Source of the DNA: CAYLJO01 sp964383905 | GTDB lineage: Bacteria; Acidobacteriota; Blastocatellia; Pyrinomonadales; Pyrinomonadaceae | Assembly: GCA_964383905.1 (NCBI GenBank) | Contig: CAYLJO010000143.1 | Span: 1 to 16,410 of the forward strand | Direction of reading: 5' to 3' | Length of the DNA stretch: 16,410 nucleotides | In this document: piece after piece, positions 1 to 6,753 of the stretch | Position numbering within the stretch: position 1 is the stretch's first letter | How the letters are laid out: the number at the start of each line of letters is the position of its first letter | Made by a program: the position numbers and the translations under genes | The notes under the pieces: model-generated | What the model was told of the DNA's origin: nothing | Databases searched by the model: none | What the model saw: only the letters and a program-made list of their open reading frames with translations

Positions 1-194
1 AGCCAGAGACGATCTCAACTTATTGCATATTTGTCAAATTGAAACCGTATAAGCCCACCGAGTCGCTAGACCGGACCGGCATCACTCTGAATAGAGTTCG
101 TCGTATTATCCGACCGTCAGCCGCCTGCTCATACAGAGCGGTGAATGCAGCCGAATAATCATAAAACAGGCTGCCGTTCGTTCCCCATAATGCC

Positions 195-1319
195 TCAACC
201 CGTCCGGCGCGCTGTTTGTTGTTTTGCGTAATAACCCTGGCGGTACAGCAGGCGGAGGTTTCGCCTGCGCAGCTCAGGGTTGAAGATGTCAACGCGAATC
301 TGCCTGTAAGCGCCATCCAGCCGTTTATTGGCGGGCGAATAAGCGATTAAATACTGCGAGCGTAGCTCGTCTTGAATCTGCGCGAAGGACGCCAGTAATT
401 CCGCCTTGTTCTGCGGAAAGAAGGCCCGGCCGCCCGTGCGCTCAGAAACTTTCCGGAGAGCCTTAACGTCTAATTTCCCGTAATGAAAATCCTTATCGCG
501 AATCCCGATCGAATACACAACCACGTCATGCTTAATCGCGAATTCGATGGCCTCTTGTTTTTTGGTGCGGCTGCTTGTGTCATCCCCGTCCGAAAGTAGG
601 ATGATCGCGCGGCGCATGCGCTCCGGCGCGTGCGACAGTACTTCGTTAGTAGTTTCCCATATGGCATCCCAGACGCTCGTATAACCCGTCGGGTCTTGTT
701 CGAAGGATAGCGGAGGCTCGTCGTTTTTTATGCGTTCGGCGCTCTCGGCAGAGAGTCCGGCTTTCACACGGCCGATCGCACCGCGCACCTTGTTCGGGTC
801 CCCTGTCAGAGGCTGCTCAAGCCTCGCTATACCGGTGAACGAGACCACAGCCGTTTGATCTTTTTCCGGCCTCACGACCGAATCAATGAATGCCCGTGCG
901 GCCTCTTTCTCATCGGGAAGAACCCTTACCTGCGATTCACTCGTATCGATAAGTACGGCCAGCGAGAGTGGCAGATCCGTTTCCCGCTGAAAGGTAAGTA
1001 TCTGCTGGGGCGCGCCGTCTTCAAGCACACGAAGGTCTTGCTGGCGCAGTGTCGTCACAAAGTGTCGATCTCTATCGATCGCCGTCAGAAGGATATTTGT
1101 GAGGTTGGCGTCGACACGTACCACCTCCTCATCTTGCAGCGGCGCTCCCTCCCCGGCAGGTGGGGGCGTACCGGCCTCAGACGAACGCGGCTTCGGTCGA
1201 GGAGAAGCAGGAGACTGTTGCGCAGAACCACCTGTCGCTAAACACAGAAACCATATCATCGCTACCAGTGCGAGCGCAGCATGCATCGCCGAGCGATTCA
1301 AATGAGTTATCCGCATCAC
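195..1319 (-). CDS. Exported VWA-domain protein (acidobacterial VWFA-related family), paralog 1
   Basis: The 374-residue protein has an N-terminal signal peptide (hydrophobic residues about 13-33, ending GSAQQ), a Pro-rich linker to about residue 60, a beta-rich segment with RVLEDG, and a von Willebrand A domain. The MIDAS metal site is readable: DTSES (D125, S127, S129), T214 in GYTSVWDAI and D244 in LLSDGDD. The C-terminus YLIAYSPAN...GYYA is typical of the family, which is greatly expanded in Acidobacteriota. Its ligands are unknown; binding of protein partners outside the cytoplasm is inferred. It is the last clear gene of a minus-strand set, 28 bases after the aspartyl protease. GTG at 1319 and ATG at 1316 both fit; an AGGA lies 8 bases before the GTG. 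A second family member is encoded at 10728-11666. Confidence 0.9.
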   Translation of the reverse strand: MMRITHLNRSAMHAALALVAMIWFLCLATGGSAQQSPASPRPKPRSSEAGTPPPAGEGAPLQDEEVVRVDANLTNILLTAIDRDRHFVTTLRQQDLRVLEDGAPQQILTFQRETDLPLSLAVLIDTSESQVRVLPDEKEAARAFIDSVVRPEKDQTAVVSFTGIARLEQPLTGDPNKVRGAIGRVKAGLSAESAERIKNDEPPLSFEQDPTGYTSVWDAIWETTNEVLSHAPERMRRAIILLSDGDDTSSRTKKQEAIEFAIKHDVVVYSIGIRDKDFHYGKLDVKALRKVSERTGGRAFFPQNKAELLASFAQIQDELRSQYLIAYSPANKRLDGAYRQIRVDIFNPELRRRNLRLLYRQGYYAKQQTARRTG

Positions 1320-1347
1320 CTGGGAGATCCTTTCCGAGGGACAACAT

Positions 1348-2346
1348 TTACAGGCTTCCCCCTGGCTTGATCTCGATCAATCTGTTGACCGGGTCAAACG
1401 TCAACCGGAACGGACGAAGCGCATCGCGGCCGAGCAGGACAGGTGAGCCCGCTTCCGTGTCTGACAACAGGTCGGTCGGCACCCGGCGCAGAAGCAGCGG
1501 GCCGACTCGCACACTGGCGGGCGATATTCTTCTCGCCGAGATTGTCCCACCGGCAATATCCTGTATGCCGGGTCGCTCTTCACCACCATCGCCTTCCACG
1601 ATTCCGATAGATCGGGCCACGTTTGGACTAATTGCCAGTCCAAAGCCCGAGCCCGTATCGATCAGGGCGCGATGTCCGGTATCCAGCATGACGAAGGGGC
1701 GACGGCTGCCGGCCTCGAAGAGCCAGTTAACAATCGCTCCGCCCGGCGGGCTATTGTTAACGCGCAGGGGCGTGATCCGCGGATCAAACGCGCTGATCTC
1801 GCCCCTCGGCATGTCAATGACGTAACCGAGCGGCCAGTAGCTTTCGGTCGGATCGAGCACGCCATCAATGTCCGACGGTAAGCCATCACTGACGATCACC
1901 GCGCTTCTCGAGGGCAGAAGATTATTTTGATCACCGATGGCCAGACTACGCAGATAAGCTTCTTGCCCGGCGACGGGCCTATTCGTGCTCAACCCGCCGA
2001 CCCTCGTCGCACGCCCCCCGGCAACCGATAGGCCGGCATTCATTCTGACACGGCCGGAAATGATCGTCGCCCCCGCGCCAGTATCAATCGCGAAGGAGTA
2101 CGGTCCGGTGCCGTTGACCCAAGTCGGAATCAACAGTCCCCGGCCGGCGACCTCCCGAAAACGAACCGGCGCCGGTAAGCTATATTGAGAGCTAGTCTTC
2201 CTCGCCACACCCGAGTTACGGCTTTCTCGTAACCCGAACTTCTGTAAAGCAAATCGGGCAGCCCCAGTTTGTGGAACTGCCCAAATCGCTATTATCAGGG
2301 CGAGGAAAATAGTTGAAGCCATAACTTGGATCAACCTTCTCTTCAT
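1348..2346 (-). CDS. Exported two-lobed retropepsin-like aspartyl protease
   Basis: The 332-residue protein starts with a signal peptide or anchor (MKRR followed by hydrophobic residues to about 25). Two retropepsin-like halves are visible. Lobe one (about 62-190) has FAIDTGAGATII with D88-T89-G90 and ends in a DGVL...GYVIDMPRGEI segment. Lobe two (about 200-332) has ALIDTGSGFGLAIS with D230-T231-G232 and ends GRDALRPFRLTFDP. Bacterial members of the aspartyl protease clan usually have one such domain and act as dimers; a tandem could pair both active-site Asp residues in one chain. Peptidase activity is inferred from these motifs and the substrate is unknown. The start has AAGGG six bases upstream. 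It lies 18 bases after the glycine-zipper gene and 28 before the VWA gene, so co-transcription is likely. Confidence 0.85.
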   Translation of the reverse strand: MKRRLIQVMASTIFLALIIAIWAVPQTGAARFALQKFGLRESRNSGVARKTSSQYSLPAPVRFREVAGRGLLIPTWVNGTGPYSFAIDTGAGATIISGRVRMNAGLSVAGGRATRVGGLSTNRPVAGQEAYLRSLAIGDQNNLLPSRSAVIVSDGLPSDIDGVLDPTESYWPLGYVIDMPRGEISAFDPRITPLRVNNSPPGGAIVNWLFEAGSRRPFVMLDTGHRALIDTGSGFGLAISPNVARSIGIVEGDGGEERPGIQDIAGGTISARRISPASVRVGPLLLRRVPTDLLSDTEAGSPVLLGRDALRPFRLTFDPVNRLIEIKPGGSL

Positions 2347-2364
2347 CGCGTGCCCTTTGGTAAT

Positions 2365-2952
2365 TTAATAGCGCCGATTTCTGTGGCGAATCTTGTACGT
2401 ATACAGGGCCGAACCGCCCCCGCCCGCGAGCGCGCCAATAGCCGCGCCCTTTCCGCCACCGATGATGCTACCGAGCAGCGCGCCACCACCCGTACCCATC
2501 GCGACCGTCAGTTTATCACGGTGCTTCTGCCAGAAAGAGCGGCTCCGCGGCTGGCCATAATCATAATAGGCCCGCTGCGGAACATTGCTGTATTGAGGTC
2601 GGACAGAAGAGGCACGGCGTGTCCTGTTAACGACTCGCCTTGAGGCGACCACTTGCGAGTCTCTCTCCTCGCGCGCTGAACGAACGCCTTCATTGAAACC
2701 ATTACGATATGCCGTTTGATCACCCGCTGGCGATGAGTTCAGCCGTGCCTGCTCGTTATTCTCAGCAGCCGCTTTGTCCGGCGCCACAGTATTATTTGGA
2801 ACAGCGCTAGTAGTGGCCGGGCTATCGGTAGTCGCCATAGAATTATCGGGCTCCGCGGCCTTATGTGAACGCATTACTAATGCTCCCACAGAACCGCCAA
2901 TAAGAGCTGCCACCAATACGACAGGTAAAAGAGTTTTGTTGGTTGCGATCAT
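2365..2952 (-). CDS. Membrane-anchored glycine-zipper protein
   Basis: This 195-residue protein has an N-terminal membrane segment (about residues 8-26, LLPVVLVAALIGGSVGALVM), a low-complexity Ala/Thr/Asn/Ser linker, a basic Arg-rich stretch with the block SFWQKHRDKLTVAMG, and a C-terminal glycine zipper (about 147-183) with repeated GGG, GGGKGAAIGALAGGGG motifs. Glycine zippers form closely packed membrane helices and occur in small outer- or inner-membrane proteins. The SFWxKHRDKLT block before the zipper is, to my recollection, common in Blastocatellia; no function is known to me. It is the first gene of the minus-strand set that continues with the aspartyl protease and VWA protein. ATG at 2952 has a GGGAG ribosome-binding site ten bases upstream. 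Confidence 0.8.
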   Translation of the reverse strand: MIATNKTLLPVVLVAALIGGSVGALVMRSHKAAEPDNSMATTDSPATTSAVPNNTVAPDKAAAENNEQARLNSSPAGDQTAYRNGFNEGVRSAREERDSQVVASRRVVNRTRRASSVRPQYSNVPQRAYYDYGQPRSRSFWQKHRDKLTVAMGTGGGALLGSIIGGGKGAAIGALAGGGGSALYTYKIRHRNRRY

Positions 2953-3274
2953 TGAATGCTATCTCCCTTCAAAAAGTTGGCTATAAAATCCATTGCAATT
3001 ATCGTTCCTTTTTACTGAGACGGCCTTCCATTTAGGAAGCGCCGACTGCTCATTGAGATTACCGATTATGTTAAATATTTTGTTCGGCTTACGAGTTGGC
3101 CCCCAGTCCGATGCAACATAAATACAATCATGCAATCGAATTGCAATAATTGACGGCGCTCTTGATACCCGATATGGAGCTATAGGCTATCCCATATCCT
3201 CACCCTAACTTCTGGCAAAACTGCCGCTTTTCTAGCCTCCGGGATTAACGACGCGCCTCTTTTTAGTGGCTAGA
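2953..3274. other. Non-coding spacer, AT-rich
   Basis: This 322-base stretch separates the 3' end of the channel gene from the 5' end of the glycine-zipper gene, both on the minus strand. It is clearly richer in A+T than its flanks. It should hold the promoter of the three-gene set, but I found no convincing -35/-10 pair; a GATAAT-like box on the minus strand (2998-3003) has no good -35 partner. A short inverted repeat at 3131-3145 (TGCAAT, three-base loop, ATTGCA) could be an operator or small hairpin. No open frame of note was seen. Confidence 0.6.
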
Positions 3275-4462
3275 TTACCTCAGCCCCAGAGTATGCGCGC
3301 GGGAAGCGCCGTCGTCGGCAGCCGACACCTTTGCACACTTTTTTATCGAAGCCGCCGCGGCCCTCGGGGTTCTCTCCCATGCGCTCGTCTGCCAATTGTC
3401 TGCCGCTCCAGCTCTATTATGCCACGGCGGGAGCGACATCACTAAGAATTGGGAGAGCGCGCCGACATACGGCTCGTACAAGTGCCGTAGCTCGCTCAAA
3501 TTCTGATCCGCATCGATGCCTTCGCGTAAAGGAGCCCCCGCCGCCCGGAGTATCTCACGCAGCTCTGCCAGATCACTTGCGCCGAGTCGATCACGCGTGG
3601 GCGGACGCGGTGGCGTATTAAAAATCTGCGCGAGATCGACGACGGCGTGACGAGCTATTTTGAACGTCAACTGGGCCTGCCATGTTTGAACGCCATCGAC
3701 CCCGACCATCGCCAGCGCGCAGGTGTCCAGTATGGTCGTCAGGGCCGACACCCATGATTGGTTATCATGCTGTGAACGAAAATAGCAAAGCACCGGGTAG
3801 GACAAATGGCTCTCCATCAAATCAGCCGACCAGCTCTCCCAGTCATGCAAGAGACGATCAAGCTCTGGCATGCTGTTCCCTTCACTGTGGCGGCGCAGCA
3901 GCTCGGCGGCGGTGGGCGGTGTTCCGGCCCGCGCATCCAGCAACGAGATGTTTACCTCACGGCGTGAAAATGACTGGTAGAGTACAGGCAGGTAACCAAT
4001 AATAAGGGCCAGAAAACCGAAGCCGATCCCGGCCTCCAGCACGGTCACGATCCGCGCGGGTCGTGTGAGTGGTACCACATCACCCAAACCGAGCGTAAAA
4101 AATGTTGTCCCGCTCAGGTAAAGACTGGTGGCGAATGCCGTATCCACACGCCCGCCAGGTGGAGGCATCAACACGCCGATGGCCCAGTGGAGCATGGCAA
4201 AACCAAGTATCAGCCCCACCGCCCAGACGCTCAAAAGCATTAGTAATGACATGGGGCCAAAGATACTAAGGTAAGCCTCACGCCGCTTTGCCTTGCGTAT
4301 CCGCCGCACCACTGCCGACCATGGTACCCATGTCATTACATAAAATGATTTCGCCAATCTGAAGCGCCGTGTCACGCGTCTCGGCAATACGATTGTCTCA
4401 AAGGCATCCCACAGGACAATCAGAATCATCAGCGCGCCGACCATGGCAACCAAGGCACCCAT
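3275..4462 (-). CDS. Potassium channel family protein (ion transport 2 domain)
   Basis: The 395-residue inner-membrane protein has an N-terminal hydrophobic helix (about 3-20, ending in the block LWDAFETIVLPRR), a helix at about 69-93, a pore loop at about 109-128 and a further helix at about 137-160. The selectivity filter reads TLGLGD (T123-D128), a variant of the canonical TVGYGD. The remaining 230 residues are cytoplasmic and helical, with no RCK/TrkA nucleotide-binding pattern that I can see. The 'DAFE..LPRR' N-terminus plus ion-channel domain is a recurring bacterial architecture. Ion selectivity for K+ is inferred from the family. ATG at 4462 has a GGAG nine bases upstream. It is transcribed separately from its neighbours, from a promoter at 4625-4653. 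Confidence 0.85.
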   Translation of the reverse strand: MGALVAMVGALMILIVLWDAFETIVLPRRVTRRFRLAKSFYVMTWVPWSAVVRRIRKAKRREAYLSIFGPMSLLMLLSVWAVGLILGFAMLHWAIGVLMPPPGGRVDTAFATSLYLSGTTFFTLGLGDVVPLTRPARIVTVLEAGIGFGFLALIIGYLPVLYQSFSRREVNISLLDARAGTPPTAAELLRRHSEGNSMPELDRLLHDWESWSADLMESHLSYPVLCYFRSQHDNQSWVSALTTILDTCALAMVGVDGVQTWQAQLTFKIARHAVVDLAQIFNTPPRPPTRDRLGASDLAELREILRAAGAPLREGIDADQNLSELRHLYEPYVGALSQFLVMSLPPWHNRAGAADNWQTSAWERTPRAAAASIKKCAKVSAADDGASRAHTLGLR

Positions 4463-4624
4463 TTCTTACACTCCAATTTTAAATGATGGTGGCAACCCTC
4501 ACCGAAAGAGCGCCATGCTTTGCATGACATCCCTTCCACTGCCGTGAATAGTCTCACGAAGCAAAGCCGTTTTACCCTTATGCTCGAGCAAAGAGCGTCG
4601 AAAAATGACCTCAAGCCTGCCACC

Positions 4625-4653
4625 CTTATACGTCAACCCGCGTCGATCTTCAA
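4625..4653 (-). promoter_or_regulatory. Sigma-70-type promoter of the potassium channel gene
   Basis: On the minus strand TTGAAG (4653-4648) is followed after 17 bases by TATAAG (4630-4625), a 4/6 and 5/6 match to the consensus with ideal spacing. It would start transcription near 4618 and give the channel gene a leader of about 155 bases. The -35 box lies just beyond the end of the 58-bp palindrome, so termination of the upstream S41 gene and initiation of the channel gene are adjacent. Confidence 0.55.
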
Positions 4654-4659
4654 ATAATT

Positions 4660-4717
4660 ATCGTAACGGCAGGGCCGGGCGGAGTTTTAAAACTCCGCCC
4701 GGCCCTGCCGTTACGAT
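4660..4717 (-). terminator. Perfect 58-bp palindrome, probable terminator of the S41 gene
   Basis: Bases 4660-4717 form an uninterrupted perfect inverted repeat centred on TTTTAAAA (4685-4692), with GC-rich arms. It begins 13 bases after the S41 stop codon. In RNA it would fold into a stem of about 25 bp with a small loop. The minus-strand bases after it (TAATTATTTG) are T-rich but not a strict U-tract, so intrinsic termination is likely but not textbook. Being symmetric, it would act as a hairpin on both strands. Confidence 0.65.
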
Positions 4718-4730
4718 GTGTAAAATTTAG

Positions 4731-6035
4731 CTACGCGGCGGCGCGCTGTCCCTGCGCCGCAGATTTGTCGCGGAGCAGTTCCAGCGCTTTCTTAAGCTGC
4801 AAGTCTTCCGGCTGCTGCTTCGGCGGCGCTTCCGGCGCAACTTCGCGCTTGTCGTTCCCTTGATTCGGTTTCGCCACAGCATCATCGTCGTTGCCCGTCA
4901 AATCTTCGGGGTCAATCGCTTCAGCAATTTCTGAGCGCTTTACTTCGACGGTAGGAGCGATTCCGGAACGCGCGCGGTCTTCACCAAGAAAAGGCTTGCC
5001 GCCGCCCGAAGCCCATTTGACGGTCGTCAGCAGTAGCCCATCGCCGTCACGCAAGGTAAAGAGTTGCTGTTCCGCGCCGGCGCCAAAACTCTTTTCCCCG
5101 ACCAACTCCCCGCGCTTCTGTTCGCGTAATGCCGCGGCAATGACCTCCGCCGGGCCTGCCGTGCCGCCATCGATCAGAGCGACGACGGGGCCTGTAAAGA
5201 TTGTCGCTTTTGGATCGGCGGTAAAACTTTTCAGCGTCTTGCCCTCACGCCCGACAGTCGTCGCCAGCGTCCCATCTTTGATAAAAAGATTAGCGACACT
5301 AACTCCTTCCGCCAGCGAACCGCCGGCGACGCTTCGCAAATCCAGGACTACCCTTTGTGCGCCCTGCTTGAGCAACTCCTGAAGCCGAGCGCGGGCATCA
5401 GCGGCCTCGCCGTCCGACAGGCTGTTAATGCGCAACACGCCGATTTTGCCAGCCTCCATGCGCGCTTCAGCCGCCGGCGCTTTGAAGGAACCTCGCCTGA
5501 CGGATACGGTCAGAGGGCGCGCGCTGGCGCGCAGGATCCGCAATTTCACTTCGCTGCCCGCCGCACCGTTCAGCAACTGCCGCGCATCGTACAGCGAGAT
5601 ATCGCGCGTAGCTTTGCCGTCGATATACTCGATAATGTCGCCTGCGCGCACACCCGCCTGATCCGCCGGCGACCCCTTGACGGGCGCAATTACGTAAAGG
5701 TAAGAGGCCACCTGTGAAAGCTCCGCGCCGATACCGACCTGATTGCTGCTCCCTCCCGCGCTAAAATCATGCACCTGTTCTGGCGTCAGGTAGGTTGAAT
5801 ACGGGTCTAACCCGTAGGCGAGCCCGCGCAACGCGCCCGCGCGAACCTTCTCGAGGTTGGGCTCATCTACGTAATCATTCTGGATGTGCTGAAGCACATT
5901 CTCGAAGATACGTAATTGCGCGCTCGGATCATTTTTGGGTTGTTGCGCGCGGGTGGAGATCCAGCCGCCGACGACCGCATAAAGAGCCAGGCTGGCGGAT
6001 AAAACGACTAAAGCGAATTTGCTGCGGAACGACAT
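4731..6035 (-). CDS. S41-family (CtpA/Prc-like) protein lacking the catalytic Ser and Lys; probable pseudoprotease
   Basis: The 434-residue protein has a signal anchor (about 7-30), an S41 N-terminal helical region, a PDZ domain (about 96-180, with VGIGAEL and GSPADQAGVRAGDII) and a C-terminal-processing peptidase core (about 195-368), then an acidic, Gln/Pro-rich tail. C-terminal processing proteases use a Ser-Lys-Gln triad; in Bacillus CtpB these are S309, K334 and Q338. Here the matching block reads GGTAGPAEVI and EKSFGAGAEQ, so the Ser position is G294 and the Lys position A319, while Q323 is kept, with the same 25 and 4 residue spacings. The codons (GGC, GCC) are unambiguous in the sequence. 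Proteolysis is therefore unlikely; a periplasmic binding or scaffold role is inferred. ATG 6035 is preferred over the in-frame TTG 6038 because AGGTGA lies seven bases upstream. Confidence 0.85.
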   Translation of the reverse strand: MSFRSKFALVVLSASLALYAVVGGWISTRAQQPKNDPSAQLRIFENVLQHIQNDYVDEPNLEKVRAGALRGLAYGLDPYSTYLTPEQVHDFSAGGSSNQVGIGAELSQVASYLYVIAPVKGSPADQAGVRAGDIIEYIDGKATRDISLYDARQLLNGAAGSEVKLRILRASARPLTVSVRRGSFKAPAAEARMEAGKIGVLRINSLSDGEAADARARLQELLKQGAQRVVLDLRSVAGGSLAEGVSVANLFIKDGTLATTVGREGKTLKSFTADPKATIFTGPVVALIDGGTAGPAEVIAAALREQKRGELVGEKSFGAGAEQQLFTLRDGDGLLLTTVKWASGGGKPFLGEDRARSGIAPTVEVKRSEIAEAIDPEDLTGNDDDAVAKPNQGNDKREVAPEAPPKQQPEDLQLKKALELLRDKSAAQGQRAAA

Positions 6036-6111
6036 CAATAAATCACCTCATTATCTGCGCGTCAAAAAAAGGCCCAACAATGCTGGCGGGCGCTACAGCC
6101 TAACCATATGC

Positions 6112-6141
6112 ATCATACAGTGGCGACCATGGCGTACGCAA
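6112..6141 (-). promoter_or_regulatory. Candidate promoter of the S41-like gene
   Basis: On the minus strand TTGCGT (6141-6136) and TATGAT (6117-6112) are separated by 18 bases. The -10 box matches 5/6 and the -35 box 3/6. It lies back-to-back with the ruvX promoter, with 15 bases between the two -35 boxes. Confidence 0.4.
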
Positions 6142-6156
6142 CCACAAGCAAGATGC

Positions 6157-6186
6157 TTGACAGGGTTCTCGTGTGGTTTCTATACT
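6157..6186 (+). promoter_or_regulatory. Strong sigma-70-type promoter of ruvX-mltG
   Basis: TTGACA (6157-6162, perfect) and TATACT (6181-6186, 5/6) are separated by 18 bases. The predicted start of transcription is near 6193. This falls downstream of GTG 6173, the outermost in-frame start of ruvX, and so argues that ruvX is translated from a later codon. Confidence 0.65.
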
Positions 6187-6208
6187 CCGCGCATCCCTCA
6201 ATAAAAAG

Positions 6209-6706
6209 TTGCCTGAAGCAATAAATAGTAGCCAGTCGATCAAGAATGACGACGGGAAGAATGTTCTCGCCGGACGGCTCCTGGCGCTCGACCTGGGCGA
6301 AAAGCGTGTCGGGGTGGCCATCTCCGATGAATTATGCATCACGATACGCCCTTTGCCGCCGATCCGTCGAACAAACTGGAAACAGCTATTACGCGCCGTA
6401 TCCGACACTATCGCTAGCTTTGACGCGCGCGCACTGGTCATAGGTTTGCCGTTGCGGCTCGACGGAACGGAAGGAACGGCAGCCCAGGAAACGCGCCGCA
6501 TCGCCCGTAATTTCAAGCTATCGCTCGGCATCCCCGTTTACTTGCAGGACGAGAGGCTTACTTCGCACGCGGCGGAAGAGGGCCTGCGGGAAGCAGGCCA
6601 CCCCCCCGATGACCTGCGCTCACGCGTTGACAGCGAATCGGCAGCAATCATTTTACGTGATTTTATCGCTGGTGATCGGCGCGCGAAGCCCCCGTCGTCA
6701 CGCTGA
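6209..6706 (+). CDS. ruvX: Putative pre-16S rRNA nuclease / Holliday junction resolvase RuvX (YqgF)
   Basis: This cytoplasmic RNase H-fold nuclease family member is implicated in 16S rRNA 5' maturation and was proposed to resolve Holliday junctions. The family signatures are present in order: LLALDLGEKRVGVAISD (first metal-binding Asp), VIGLPLRLDGTEG, YLQDERLTS and VDSESAAIILRDF (C-terminal Asp). The protein is about 165 residues from TTG 6209. An in-frame GTG at 6173 would give 177 residues, but it lies inside the predicted promoter; TTG 6209 is the next usual start codon and the conserved core begins about 20 codons later. No clear Shine-Dalgarno precedes either, so the start is uncertain while the identity is firm. 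mltG follows after 47 bases; ruvX-mltG pairing is common in bacteria. Confidence 0.9.
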   Translation: MPEAINSSQSIKNDDGKNVLAGRLLALDLGEKRVGVAISDELCITIRPLPPIRRTNWKQLLRAVSDTIASFDARALVIGLPLRLDGTEGTAAQETRRIARNFKLSLGIPVYLQDERLTSHAAEEGLREAGHPPDDLRSRVDSESAAIILRDFIAGDRRAKPPSSR

Positions 6707-6753
6707 CGATAGCCCCGCGTAAGATTTTCGGCTACTCTGTATTTCGATATCGT

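Noticed and set aside
20..316. 98-codon minus-strand frame overlapping the 3' end of the first VWA gene
   Set aside because: Its only ATG lies well inside the VWA coding sequence, the first 40 codons are a shadow of it, and the part beyond the VWA stop has no start codon or ribosome-binding site. I see no family motif.
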